DNA from: an uncultured Clostridia bacterium
Lineage (GTDB): Bacteria > Bacillota > Clostridia > Christensenellales > QALW01
Assembly (NCBI GenBank): GCA_934465535.1
Contig: CAKSKV010000001.1
Location: forward strand, 226,286-290,285
DNA length: 64,000 nt
Direction: 5' to 3'
Shown: positions 47,636 through 55,864 of the stretch, piece by piece
Layout: each line of letters begins with the position of its first letter
How positions within the stretch are numbered: the first letter of the stretch is position 1
The notes under the pieces: generated by a model
The model's database searches: none
Told to the model about the DNA's origin: nothing
What the model saw: only the letters and a program-made list of their open reading frames with translations
Made by a program: the position numbers and the translations under genes

Positions 47636-48286
47636 TCAATCAAAGTATTTATTAAAAACTTGGTTTACGGTTTCGGCGTAAACGTTAAATGACGGATGAT
47701 TATAATCTTGGTGACGAAGATACATGTTTTTCTTTTCAAGATATTCATCAATTACTTCGTCCCAAAGATGTTCGTCTTTGATGTCTGCAACTTTATCAAA
47801 CAAATTCCTTGAATCGGGCACTGAATTCCAGTAATACCTGTCCCAAGCAGTAACCCCGGTTTTCTCATGAATCAATCTATGGCAACCATTACGATCGTTG
47901 AATACTATGGCGAGATCAATGCTGAATTCGGTGTGATTACCTTTGGTAAAATGCCGTTTTTCTGTTGTTAATACGGAAGTGAAATCCATACAGTCGCTCC
48001 ATCCGTTTTTATTGAGAATCACATTAAACTGTTTTCGGATATATTCCTTAATCTCTCTACAGTTGTTGATGTTGATTTCAGAATAAAATATCATCAAATT
48101 ATAATCGAGATCAATCGGTTCATTGGAATTTTGTGTGATAAGATTTTTGGCACCGCTGCCGACAAGGTGAGCTTTGACTTCCATAACGGAATCGTTGTTA
48201 ATGAGCTGAACAAGCTGGTTGATGATATTGGAGCATAAGTATTTCATATTTTTAAGGAATACCTTATCTTCAATATAGTGATACAT
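47636..48286 (-). CDS. Nucleotidyltransferase-fold protein, unknown role
   Basis: A 216-residue soluble protein. The pattern LVGSGAKNLITQ then PIDLDYNLMIFY (G-S, then D-x-D) with a later FSIDLAIVF Asp matches the catalytic layout of the polymerase-beta-like nucleotidyltransferase fold. The C-terminal half is helical and rich in Tyr/Asn. Codon use is visibly more A/T-rich than in the neighbours, which suggests later acquisition. Such folds occur in antibiotic-modifying enzymes, toxin-antitoxin partners and nucleotide second-messenger synthases; none can be chosen here. It has its own promoter and is next to an initiator tRNA gene. Confidence 0.7.
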   Translation of the reverse strand: MYHYIEDKVFLKNMKYLCSNIINQLVQLINNDSVMEVKAHLVGSGAKNLITQNSNEPIDLDYNLMIFYSEININNCREIKEYIRKQFNVILNKNGWSDCMDFTSVLTTEKRHFTKGNHTEFSIDLAIVFNDRNGCHRLIHEKTGVTAWDRYYWNSVPDSRNLFDKVADIKDEHLWDEVIDEYLEKKNMYLRHQDYNHPSFNVYAETVNQVFNKYFD

Positions 48287-48344
48287 AATAACAATCTACT
48301 TTTCGCCCATGCCACCCATTCAGCGTTTCTCGCTGAATCGTTAT

Positions 48345-48373
48345 AGTATACTCACGAATGATATCCATGTCAA
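48345..48373 (-). promoter_or_regulatory. Promoter of the nucleotidyltransferase-like gene
   Basis: TTGACA, 17-bp spacer, TATACT on the minus strand. The predicted start point is followed at once by a TTCAGCG / CGCTGAA hairpin (48317-48337) in the leader. Confidence 0.75.
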
Positions 48374-48383
48374 TACTTTCAGG

Positions 48384-48422
48384 CAAAAAAGAAACGGATG
48401 TAACCGAAATCAGTTACATCCG
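48384..48422 (-). terminator. Terminator after the tRNA gene
   Basis: A perfect 10-bp stem CGGATGTAAC / GTTACATCCG followed by TTTCTTTTTTG on the minus strand, eight bases past the tRNA CCA end. Confidence 0.9.
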
Positions 48423-48429
48423 CTCGATA

Positions 48430-48507
<78 letters not shown>

Positions 48508-48524
48508 ATGTCTTAACGCAATGT

Positions 48525-48553
48525 ATTATATATCATATAGAACAGTTAGTCAA
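48525..48553 (-). promoter_or_regulatory. Promoter of the tRNA gene
   Basis: TTGACT, 17-bp spacer, TATAAT on the minus strand, ending about 17 bases before the mature tRNA 5' end. Confidence 0.85.
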
Positions 48554-48654
48554 GCACTTTTTTGACTTGGATTCGTTGATTTCTGGCTTGCTTAGTATGA
48601 AGCGGAGATTGTATAAATATTACAACTATTTCACATTTCAGTGTCGCGATTTAT

Positions 48655-48682
48655 TTGACATTAATTCTTTTTATGATAGAAT
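48655..48682 (+). promoter_or_regulatory. Promoter of the polysaccharide deacetylase gene
   Basis: TTGACA, 16-bp spacer, TAGAAT with an extended TGA just before the -10. Confidence 0.7.
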
Positions 48683-48737
48683 AACAATGTTGAATTTAAT
48701 TAGAAAAACTCGTTTTTGCTTAGGGGGAATAAAGGAT

Positions 48738-49730
48738 ATGGGATACGGACAATATGAAAGGCATACCCGCCGCAGGCGTAATAATACTTCGCTGACGGTT
48801 ACTATTATTGCGCTTGTTGTATGCCTTGTGCTGGCGCTTACCGGTTTTGCACTTTCGCTTACCGGAGCCAAGCGTGCCGCGCAGGAGCTTAATGACAAAA
48901 ATACGCAGCAGGAGGCGCGTATATCGGAGCTTGAAAAGCAGCTTGAACAATCCGATGTTAATGCGCTGAAGGAAGAGATTGAGCGTCTGAAGAAAGAGCT
49001 TGAAAAAGCCAATGCCGATAAAGAGGCTTTGCAGGAACAGATAAACGAGCTCAATAGGCGTTTGGAAGCAAAGCAGCAGCAAAACGGTGAATTGGCAAAA
49101 AAAAAATTGATAGCTCTGACATTTGACGACGGTCCGGGCTCACGCACTACGCCGGAACTATTGGATTTTCTTAAAGAACACAATGTTAAGGCGACATTTT
49201 TCGTTATAGGAATAAATGCTAAAAAACATAAAGACATTCTGGCACGAATGGCGGCGGAGGGGCATGTGGTCGGTAATCATTCCGATCAGCATAAAAACCT
49301 TAAAAAGCTCGGCAGTGTAGAGGAAATAAAAAAGGCGGTTTCCGAGTGCAATGAGATTATTAAAGAAGCCACAGGGGCGTACCCGGTTCTTCTCAGACCA
49401 CCGGGAGGAAGCACGAATGCTCTTGTTAAACAAGCCTGCAAAGAGATGGGAATGTCAATAATTCTTTGGCGCGTGGATACTTTGGACTGGAAGAGCCGCG
49501 ATAAGGACAAAATACTGGAGGTTGCCTTTGATAAAGATAGCCCGTACAGCATTCGTGACGGAGCCATAGTGCTTATGCATGATATTTATCCCACTACGGT
49601 TGCTGCTGCAAAAGAAATGATACTGCGTTTGGAGAGCGAGGGTTATACCTTTGTGACTGTTCCGCAGCTTTTGCAGGCACGCGGCGGAATGGAACCCGGC
49701 AATGTATATCACTATGCTTTTCCATTGTAA
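48738..49730 (+). CDS. Membrane-anchored polysaccharide deacetylase
   Basis: A 330-residue protein, start at the ATG at 48738 behind AAAGGA. It has a basic N-terminus (RRRR), one membrane anchor (~20-45), a coiled coil of about 65 residues rich in Glu/Lys/Gln (~50-118), then a NodB-type carbohydrate esterase 4 domain. Its motifs are TFDDGPGSRTTPELLDFL (catalytic Asp pair), NHSDQH (metal His pair), LRPPGGS and WRVDTLDWKSRD, ending near LMHDIYP. It likely removes acetyl groups from peptidoglycan or another wall polymer outside the cell. The long coiled coil may set the distance to the substrate or make it oligomeric. Confidence 0.92.
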   Translation: MGYGQYERHTRRRRNNTSLTVTIIALVVCLVLALTGFALSLTGAKRAAQELNDKNTQQEARISELEKQLEQSDVNALKEEIERLKKELEKANADKEALQEQINELNRRLEAKQQQNGELAKKKLIALTFDDGPGSRTTPELLDFLKEHNVKATFFVIGINAKKHKDILARMAAEGHVVGNHSDQHKNLKKLGSVEEIKKAVSECNEIIKEATGAYPVLLRPPGGSTNALVKQACKEMGMSIILWRVDTLDWKSRDKDKILEVAFDKDSPYSIRDGAIVLMHDIYPTTVAAAKEMILRLESEGYTFVTVPQLLQARGGMEPGNVYHYAFPL

Positions 49731-49783
49731 AGGCGGCATCGTTTAATCGCTGAAGCGTCATTAAATTTCAAATAAGCATTAAG

Positions 49784-49809
49784 CAATCCCCGAATAGGGG
49801 ATTGTTTTT
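49784..49809 (+). terminator. Terminator after the deacetylase gene
   Basis: CAATCCCC / GGGGATTG with a five-base loop and TTTTT. Confidence 0.9.
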
Positions 49810-49980
49810 ATATAGCCGATACAGAAAAACGGAAGGCTGATTATCGGTAAAGTATAACGGGTATTTATTAACACGGAGCAATTACTTAAGCATATTAAGC
49901 CTGCGCTTTGGAGATTGTTATTTAGATGGTGCTATGCTATAATAATTGAAAGTATTAATCGTAAATCAGGTGCAAACGGG

Positions 49981-50646
49981 ATGTATTTTGAATACGGCGA
50001 AAAGGAAATATCCTATTTAGGACAAAAGGATGCCAAGCTGCGCGATGTGATAGAACGCATAGGACATATTTACAGGGAAACGGACGAAAATCTTTTTTCC
50101 TCGGTTATTCATCATATAATTGGGCAGCAGATTTCAACTAAGGCACAGGCGACAATTTGGCGGCGCATGCAGGAAACACTCGGAGAGATAAATGCACAAA
50201 CGGTTTGCATTGCAGGAACTCAAAGGCTGCAATCACTGGGCATGACATTCCGTAAGGCGGAGTACATTATGGATTTTGCGCAAAAGGTTTATGAAGGTGC
50301 ATTTGACCTTGAGGCTGTTGAACATATGAATGATGAAGCCGCTGTACGGGAGCTGATTCGGCTTAAAGGGATAGGCGTCTGGACGGCGGAAATGATTTTG
50401 CTGTTCTGCCTTCAGCGCCCGGATATTTTCAGCTATGATGACCTTGCCGTTCAACGGGGTCTGCGGATGGTTTACAGGCACCGAAGAATTGATCGTAAGC
50501 TGTTTGAAAAATACCGTCGCTGCTTCAGTCCGTACGGAAGCGTGGCAAGCCTTTACTTATGGGCAGTGGCCGGGGGAGCGATTCCGGAAATGAAGGATTG
50601 CAAGCCGAAAAACCGGATAAAAAAGAAGGCTGAGCAGCGAGGGTGA
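49981..50646 (+). CDS. alkA: DNA-3-methyladenine glycosylase II (AlkA-like)
   Basis: A 221-residue HhH-GPD glycosylase that removes alkylated bases. The start at 49981 gives the usual short N-terminus. Core signatures are IIGQQISTKAQATIWRRM and the HhH-Gly/Pro-Asp block LKGIGVWTAEMILLFCLQRP followed by FSYDDLAVQRG with the catalytic Asp. The ribosome site is weak (AGGTG at some distance). It is followed 42 bases later by ogt, forming an alkylation-repair pair. Confidence 0.9.
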   Translation: MYFEYGEKEISYLGQKDAKLRDVIERIGHIYRETDENLFSSVIHHIIGQQISTKAQATIWRRMQETLGEINAQTVCIAGTQRLQSLGMTFRKAEYIMDFAQKVYEGAFDLEAVEHMNDEAAVRELIRLKGIGVWTAEMILLFCLQRPDIFSYDDLAVQRGLRMVYRHRRIDRKLFEKYRRCFSPYGSVASLYLWAVAGGAIPEMKDCKPKNRIKKKAEQRG

Positions 50647-50688
50647 TTTGCTGTTTCGGGTCGGACTTATTTTTTGGAGGTATATAAA

Positions 50689-51204
50689 ATGACTTGTATT
50701 AAGCATTATAATTCGCCGTTTGGAGGCATTTTGCTTGCAGCGGACGGAATCGGCTTAACAGGTTTGTGGTTTGACAGTGAAAAATACTATGCTGACAATC
50801 TTCCGCAGGAGCATGAGGTGAAGGAAACGCCTATTCTAACAGAGACTGCACGCTGGTTGGATATTTATTTTACAGGCCAAGAGCCGGATTTTACTCCGCC
50901 GCTGCATCCTATTGGTTCGGAATTCCGCTGTGCTGTGTGGAAGCTTCTTTTGCAGATACCTTACGGCACCACTGCTGCATACGGAGATATTGCAAAAGAA
51001 CTTGCGAAGAACATGGGACTTGAGAAAATGTCGTCGCAGGCGGTCGGCGGAGCGGTGGGGCACAATAAAATTTCCATCATTATTCCTTGCCACCGTGTGG
51101 TGGGCACAAACGGGAGCCTGACGGGATATGCGGGCGGCCTTGACAAAAAAATCGGTCTGCTGAAGCTGGAGAATACGGATATGAGCCGTATGTTCCATTC
51201 CTAA
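50689..51204 (+). CDS. ogt: Methylated-DNA-protein-cysteine methyltransferase
   Basis: A suicide enzyme that removes O6-alkyl groups from guanine. The ATG at 50689 with GGAGG eight bases upstream gives 171 residues. The acceptor motif is IIPCHRVVG, with the helix-turn-helix and Asn hinge before it (GAVGHNKISIIIPCHR) and the N-terminal ribonuclease-like domain. It pairs with alkA upstream, and the two are probably cotranscribed. Confidence 0.95.
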   Translation: MTCIKHYNSPFGGILLAADGIGLTGLWFDSEKYYADNLPQEHEVKETPILTETARWLDIYFTGQEPDFTPPLHPIGSEFRCAVWKLLLQIPYGTTAAYGDIAKELAKNMGLEKMSSQAVGGAVGHNKISIIIPCHRVVGTNGSLTGYAGGLDKKIGLLKLENTDMSRMFHS

Positions 51205-51294
51205 AAAGGGCGCGGCGCTGTGACAACAAGGCATAATAGAATTCTTTAAGTCGATGCAATGACGGCAGGGCATGGCTTCATGCTTAAAGCAATA

Positions 51295-51310
51295 GTGCAT
51301 AATTATGCAC
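51295..51310. promoter_or_regulatory. Perfect palindrome resembling an ARG box (distal)
   Basis: GTGCATAATTATGCAC, a 16-bp perfect palindrome with the TGNAT-WWWW-ATNCA layout of ArgR operators, about 475 bases before argG. It could be a remote operator or belong to ogt regulation. The 580-base gap 51205-51784 also holds a hairpin and two further ARG-like boxes near the promoter, but no gene. Confidence 0.45.
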
Positions 51311-51487
51311 AAAGCCTTTTTAACGAGGAGACTTTTACCGGTGATGAATGATACATAATTCATCATAAAGAAAAGTAAAGAGGAGGTTGTCGGTTAAACA
51401 AAACCTGATAATATACAGGCTTTCGGTTTTACGGGCCGAGGTATAAAGTTTGCATCAAATTTGGCGGCAAAATTAAGGTGAACATAA

Positions 51488-51514
51488 CCCCTTTGAATGG
51501 ATCGATTCAAGGGG
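51488..51514 (+). repeat. Hairpin in the argG upstream region
   Basis: CCCCTTTGAAT / ATTCAAGGGG inverted repeat with a short loop and a run of eight G's on the 3' side. The following bases are only partly T-rich (TATATTTCTATT), so terminator activity is uncertain. Confidence 0.4.
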
Positions 51515-51696
51515 GGGGTATATTTCTATTAATGCTAATTTGTAATTGTTTTATGCTTTATGAGGGCGGAATATAAGGTGTTATCGGTCAATCGGCTTTT
51601 GATTTTTATGCGCCGGGGATTACAGAAAAACATGTTCGTTTTGTTTGCGGTATTTATAAGTTGCGGTGCATATATATCAAGGCAAATTAATAAATA

Positions 51697-51753
51697 TGCA
51701 TTTTTATGAATATATGCTTGACAATAATGCGTTTATGGTGCATAATTATACAT
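51697..51753 (+). promoter_or_regulatory. argG promoter with two ARG-box-like operators
   Basis: The promoter is TTGACA (51718-51723), 17-bp spacer, CATAAT (51741-51746). Box 1 TGCATTTTTATGAA (51697-51710) lies before the -35. Box 2 TGCATAATTATACA (51740-51753) covers the -10. Their centres are 43 bases apart, about four helical turns, which suits an ArgR hexamer binding two boxes and repressing argG-argH-argF when arginine is high. ArgR binding is inferred. Confidence 0.65.
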
Positions 51754-51784
51754 GTAGTTAAGAACTTGATCGGAGGAGACTGTG

Positions 51785-53014
51785 ATGAAAACAAAGGAAA
51801 TAAAAAAAGTGGTGCTTGCATATTCCGGCGGATTGGATACTTCCATTATCATTCCGTGGTTAAAGGAAAACTATAATAACCCGGAGGTGATAGCCGTTTC
51901 GGCGAATGTCGGACAGGCTGACGAATTGGAGGGGCTTGAAGAAAAAGCATTGAAGACCGGCGCATCCAAGATATATATAGAAGATATAACCGAGAAATTT
52001 CTTACCGATTATGTGTTTCCCTGTGTGCAGGCGGGAGCGCTGTATGAGAATTATATGCTGGGCACTGCGTTTGCGCGTCCGCCGATTGCAAAGAAAATAG
52101 TGGAAATTGCACTTGCCGAAGGCGCAGATGCAATATGCCATGGGTGTACCGGAAAGGGAAATGATCAGGTTCGCTTTGAAATGGCCATCAAGGCGCTTGC
52201 GCCTGATATGACTATTATTGCTCCGTGGCGCGAATGGAGCATAAAATCCCGCGAGGAGGAAATTGATTACGCGGAGGCGCACAATATACCGCTTAAAATA
52301 AACCGTGAAACAAGCTATTCCAAGGATAAAAACATATGGCATTTATCGCATGAAGGGTTGGATCTTGAAGATCCGGCAAATGAGCCGCATTATAATAAGT
52401 CGGGTTTTTTGGAAATGGGAGTTTCGCCCGAACTGGCTCCCGATATGCCTACTTATGTAACGATGCATTTTGAAAAGGGTATTCCTACGGCGATTGACGG
52501 CAAAGAAATGGGAGCCGTTGAGTTGGTTGCAAAGCTGAATGAATTGGGCGGAAAAAACGGAATAGGCTTACTTGATATTGTGGAGAATCGTTTGGTGGGA
52601 ATGAAGTGCCGCGGTGTATATGAAACTCCGGGCGGCGCGATTCTTTATAAAGCGCATGAAATTCTTGAAACCCTTTGTCTTGATAAAGAAACATCGCATT
52701 ATAAGGCACTTGTTGCTCAGAAGCTGGCGGAAATCGTATATAATGCACAGTGGTTTACTCCGCTGACAGAAGCGATACTTGCATTTGTAAAAACTACGCA
52801 AGCCACCGTAACCGGTGATGTTAAGCTGAAGCTGTACAAGGGCAATATTATAAATGCAGGTGTAACATCGCCATTCTCGCTGTATGACCCGGAAATTGCT
52901 ACATTTGATGAGGATCATGTTTACAATCAGGCAGATGCAACAGGTTTTATCAATTTGTACGGGCTTTCCACTAAGGTATATGCTAAGATGAAGGCGAAAA
53001 ACGGATTGAAATAA
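51785..53014 (+). CDS. argG: Argininosuccinate synthase
   Basis: Joins citrulline and aspartate with ATP. The 409 residues start at the ATG at 51785, seven bases after GGAGGA, and have the ATP-pyrophosphatase loop LAYSGGLDTSIIIPWL, GCTGKGNDQVRFE, EISYSK-like ETSYSKDKNIWHLSHEG and the citrulline/aspartate region ENRLVGMKCRGVYETPGGAIL. First gene of argG-argH-argF. Confidence 0.98.
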   Translation: MKTKEIKKVVLAYSGGLDTSIIIPWLKENYNNPEVIAVSANVGQADELEGLEEKALKTGASKIYIEDITEKFLTDYVFPCVQAGALYENYMLGTAFARPPIAKKIVEIALAEGADAICHGCTGKGNDQVRFEMAIKALAPDMTIIAPWREWSIKSREEEIDYAEAHNIPLKINRETSYSKDKNIWHLSHEGLDLEDPANEPHYNKSGFLEMGVSPELAPDMPTYVTMHFEKGIPTAIDGKEMGAVELVAKLNELGGKNGIGLLDIVENRLVGMKCRGVYETPGGAILYKAHEILETLCLDKETSHYKALVAQKLAEIVYNAQWFTPLTEAILAFVKTTQATVTGDVKLKLYKGNIINAGVTSPFSLYDPEIATFDEDHVYNQADATGFINLYGLSTKVYAKMKAKNGLK

Positions 53015-53031
53015 TATCAAGGGCGGTATTT

Positions 53032-54408
53032 ATGGCTAAAATGTGGGCGGGAAGAACCGATGGGGAAACAGATCGGATCGCGGATGATTTCAATACTTCA
53101 ATAGGTTTTGACAGCAGGATGTTCCGGCAGGATATAAAAGGAAGCATGGCGCATGCGGCCATGCTTTCCGCTAAAGGGATCATAGGAGAGGATGAAGCCG
53201 ATGCAATTATTGGCGGTCTTGAAGGAATTCTCGCTGATTTGGAAAGCGGTAAACTCTTATTTGATCTCTCCTGCGAGGATATACATATGTTTGTAGAAGA
53301 GGTGCTTACAGCGCGCATCGGAGATGCAGGCAAAAAGCTGCATACGGCACGCAGCCGTAACGATCAGGTTGCTTTAGATATGCGGATGTATCTTACGGAG
53401 GAAACGGACGGCATTCTTGCGGCGCTGAAGGAATTGATTGGCACGGTTACGGATAAAGCGGAATGCTATCAGGCGGCCATCATGCCGGGGTATACACATT
53501 TGCAGCGGGCGCAGCCCGTTACATTCGGACACCATCTTATGGCATATGCTGCGATGTTCCAGAGGGACATAGGCAGGATTACAGACTGCCGCAGAAGAAT
53601 ACTGGTGTGCCCGATAGGATCCTGTGCTCTTGCGGGGACAACATATCCGATAGACAGAAAGGCAGAGGCTGTGGCGCTTGGCTTTACAGCCGTTTCCGCA
53701 AACAGCATAGATGCTGTGTCAGACAGGGATTTTTGTGCGGAGCTTTTGGGAGCATTGGCGATTATCATGATGCATCTATCCAGGTTTTCCGAGGAGATCG
53801 TTCTGTGGAGCAGCTGGGAGTTCGGCTTTGTGGAACTCTCAGATACATTTACCACCGGTTCGTCTGTTATGCCGCAAAAAAAGAACCCGGATATGGCGGA
53901 GCTTGTGCGCGGAAAAACAGGCAGGGTGTATGGTGATCTGATAGGGTTGCTGACGGTGCTTAAAGGGCTGCCGCTTGCGTATAACAAGGATATGCAGGAG
54001 GATAAGGAAAGCGTGTTTGATGCCTGCGATACGGTAAAAGCGTGTATTGGCGTATTTAACGGAATGATAAAGGGCATGCGCGCAAAACCGGAAAATATGT
54101 TAAATGCAGCAAAAAAAGGGTTTATAAATGCAACCGATGTAGCAGATTATCTGACAAAAAAGGGAGAGCCGTTCCGCAGCGCTTATAAGATATCAGGACA
54201 ACTGGTAGCTTATTGTATTGCGCATGACAAGGTGCTTGAGGATTTGGATATTGAGGTTTACCGTCATTTCAGCAAGTTGTTTGATGAATCGATATATAGC
54301 GCAATTGACCTTTCAGTATGCGTGGAAAAACGCATAAGCGAGGGCGGAACTTCAACGCTTTCTGTAAAAAAACAAATTGCAGACATGCGGGAGTTTTTGA
54401 AATTATGA
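53032..54408 (+). CDS. argH: Argininosuccinate lyase
   Basis: Splits argininosuccinate into arginine and fumarate. The 458 residues carry the superfamily signature GSSVMPQKKNPD, the N-terminal KMWAGRTDGETD, TARSRNDQVALDMRMY and PGYTHLQRAQPVTFGHH with the catalytic His/Ser regions. It lies 17 bases after argG and is surely cotranscribed. Confidence 0.98.
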   Translation: MAKMWAGRTDGETDRIADDFNTSIGFDSRMFRQDIKGSMAHAAMLSAKGIIGEDEADAIIGGLEGILADLESGKLLFDLSCEDIHMFVEEVLTARIGDAGKKLHTARSRNDQVALDMRMYLTEETDGILAALKELIGTVTDKAECYQAAIMPGYTHLQRAQPVTFGHHLMAYAAMFQRDIGRITDCRRRILVCPIGSCALAGTTYPIDRKAEAVALGFTAVSANSIDAVSDRDFCAELLGALAIIMMHLSRFSEEIVLWSSWEFGFVELSDTFTTGSSVMPQKKNPDMAELVRGKTGRVYGDLIGLLTVLKGLPLAYNKDMQEDKESVFDACDTVKACIGVFNGMIKGMRAKPENMLNAAKKGFINATDVADYLTKKGEPFRSAYKISGQLVAYCIAHDKVLEDLDIEVYRHFSKLFDESIYSAIDLSVCVEKRISEGGTSTLSVKKQIADMREFLKL

Positions 54409-54445
54409 AAAAACATATTTTATGACCATGAGCGGCGGTATTTAA

Positions 54446-54530
54446 CATTGCAAATGACTTGCGGCAAGTGTAAGATTTGCAAATAATTGTCCGACAGCAA
54501 TGTAACAAATGACTGTGCGGCAGATGTATA
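54446..54530 (+). repeat. Imperfect direct repeats between argH and argF
   Basis: Two copies of about 27 bases share CAAATGACT, then GCGGCA and TGTA (copies near 54450 and 54506), separated by about 55 bases. They lie in the 209-base gap between argH and argF. Possible regulatory or structural role, not assigned. Confidence 0.4.
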
Positions 54531-54617
54531 GTTTACGATGCGGCATTTGCAGGCATTAACTTTTTATGCTGCGTGAGAGAAAATTGCAGGGATCCGTACA
54601 AACGGACGGGAGGATTT

Positions 54618-55619
54618 ATGAATTCCTTAAAGGGACGGGACTTTTTGAAATTGCTTGATTTTGAACCGATAGAAATAGAAGCATTGCTTAATCTTTCGGC
54701 AAAACTTAAAGCGGAAAAGAAAAGCGGCATTCCGCACCGTTTGTGTGAAGGAAAGAATCTTGCGTTGATTTTTGAAAAAGCCAGTACGCGTACACGGTGC
54801 GCTTTTGAAGTGGCGGCAAGGGATCTAGGTATGGGAGTTACCGTTTTAGATACAACCGGTTCTCAGATCGGAAAAAAGGAGAGCATTGCGGATACGGCGC
54901 GTGTACTTTCAGGAATGTTTGAAGGCATTGAATACAGAGGGTATGTGCAAAGTGCAGTGGAAGAACTGGCGAAGTATTCCTCCGTGCCGGTTTTTAACGG
55001 CTTGACAGATGAATTTCACCCTACACAGATACTGGCGGACTTTTTAACGGTGAAGGAACACTTTGGCGGGCTTAAGGGCGTCTGTTTAGCATATGTGGGG
55101 GATGCACGCTTCAACATGGGCAATTCGCTGATGGTGGGGTGTGCCAAGATGGGGATGCATTTTACTATTGGCGCTCCAAAGGAATATTTTCCGGATGCCA
55201 CGCTTGTTTCCGAGTGTGAGAAAATTGCACGACAAACCGGCGGAACGCTGCGCTTTTGTGAAGATCCAACAGAAGCGGTGCAGGGGGCGCAAGCGGTTTA
55301 TACGGATGTTTGGGTATCGATGGGGGAGCCTGATTCGGTATGGGAGGAGCGCATTGCGGCGCTTTCTCAGTATCAGGTAAATTCGACACTTATGAAAAAC
55401 GCGGCAGTTGATGCCGTATTCATGCATTGTTTGCCAGCATATCATGACAAAAACACGCTAATAGGAAAAGAAAAATGCGATAAGTTCGGCAGAAGTTCAA
55501 TGGAAGTGAGCAATGAAGTTTTTGAAGGCCCACAGTCGGTTGTGTTTCAGGAAGCGGAAAACCGTATGCATACCATTAAGGCTGTGCTTGCAGCTATGAT
55601 CGGCGGCATTGAGGCTTAA
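54618..55619 (+). CDS. argF: Ornithine carbamoyltransferase
   Basis: Makes citrulline from ornithine and carbamoyl phosphate. The 333 residues show the carbamoyl phosphate site EKASTRTRCAFE, FHPTQILADFLTV, the DAR-type GDARFNMGNSL and the ornithine/Cys motif MHCLPAYHD. The ATG at 54618 is four bases after GGGAGG, a short but usable spacing. The gene could instead be read from its own promoter in the preceding gap. Identification as OTC rather than ATC rests on HCLP. Confidence 0.96.
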   Translation: MNSLKGRDFLKLLDFEPIEIEALLNLSAKLKAEKKSGIPHRLCEGKNLALIFEKASTRTRCAFEVAARDLGMGVTVLDTTGSQIGKKESIADTARVLSGMFEGIEYRGYVQSAVEELAKYSSVPVFNGLTDEFHPTQILADFLTVKEHFGGLKGVCLAYVGDARFNMGNSLMVGCAKMGMHFTIGAPKEYFPDATLVSECEKIARQTGGTLRFCEDPTEAVQGAQAVYTDVWVSMGEPDSVWEERIAALSQYQVNSTLMKNAAVDAVFMHCLPAYHDKNTLIGKEKCDKFGRSSMEVSNEVFEGPQSVVFQEAENRMHTIKAVLAAMIGGIEA

Positions 55620-55723
55620 ACGGAAAACGGCGATGATGGATAACAGATAATACGTAATTGTATTATAGCGTGCCAAGTTGGAAGTGGTAGATGATCTAAT
55701 TGATTTGCATATATAAAAAGACA

Positions 55724-55766
55724 CAAAAAAGCGCTATATGAATCTTCGACAGAAATCATATAGCGC
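55724..55766 (-). terminator. Terminator after guaA
   Basis: GCGCTATATGA / TCATATAGCGC, an 11-bp perfect stem; on the minus strand it is followed by TTTTTTGTG. It ends the minus-strand guaA transcript. Confidence 0.85.
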
Positions 55767-55864
55767 CTATTCTTGTTCAATTAAAATGTTGTCATTTTGT
55801 TGTCACGGGGCAATTCCGTAACACAAAAGTCCAGCATTTTCAAGGCTTTTCAGCCTTTTGGGTA

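Noticed and set aside
51343..51364. TGATGAAT / ATTCATCA inverted repeat as an ARG box
   Set aside because: The spacing between the TGAAT and ATTCA cores is eight, not four, so it does not fit ArgR geometry; left unassigned.
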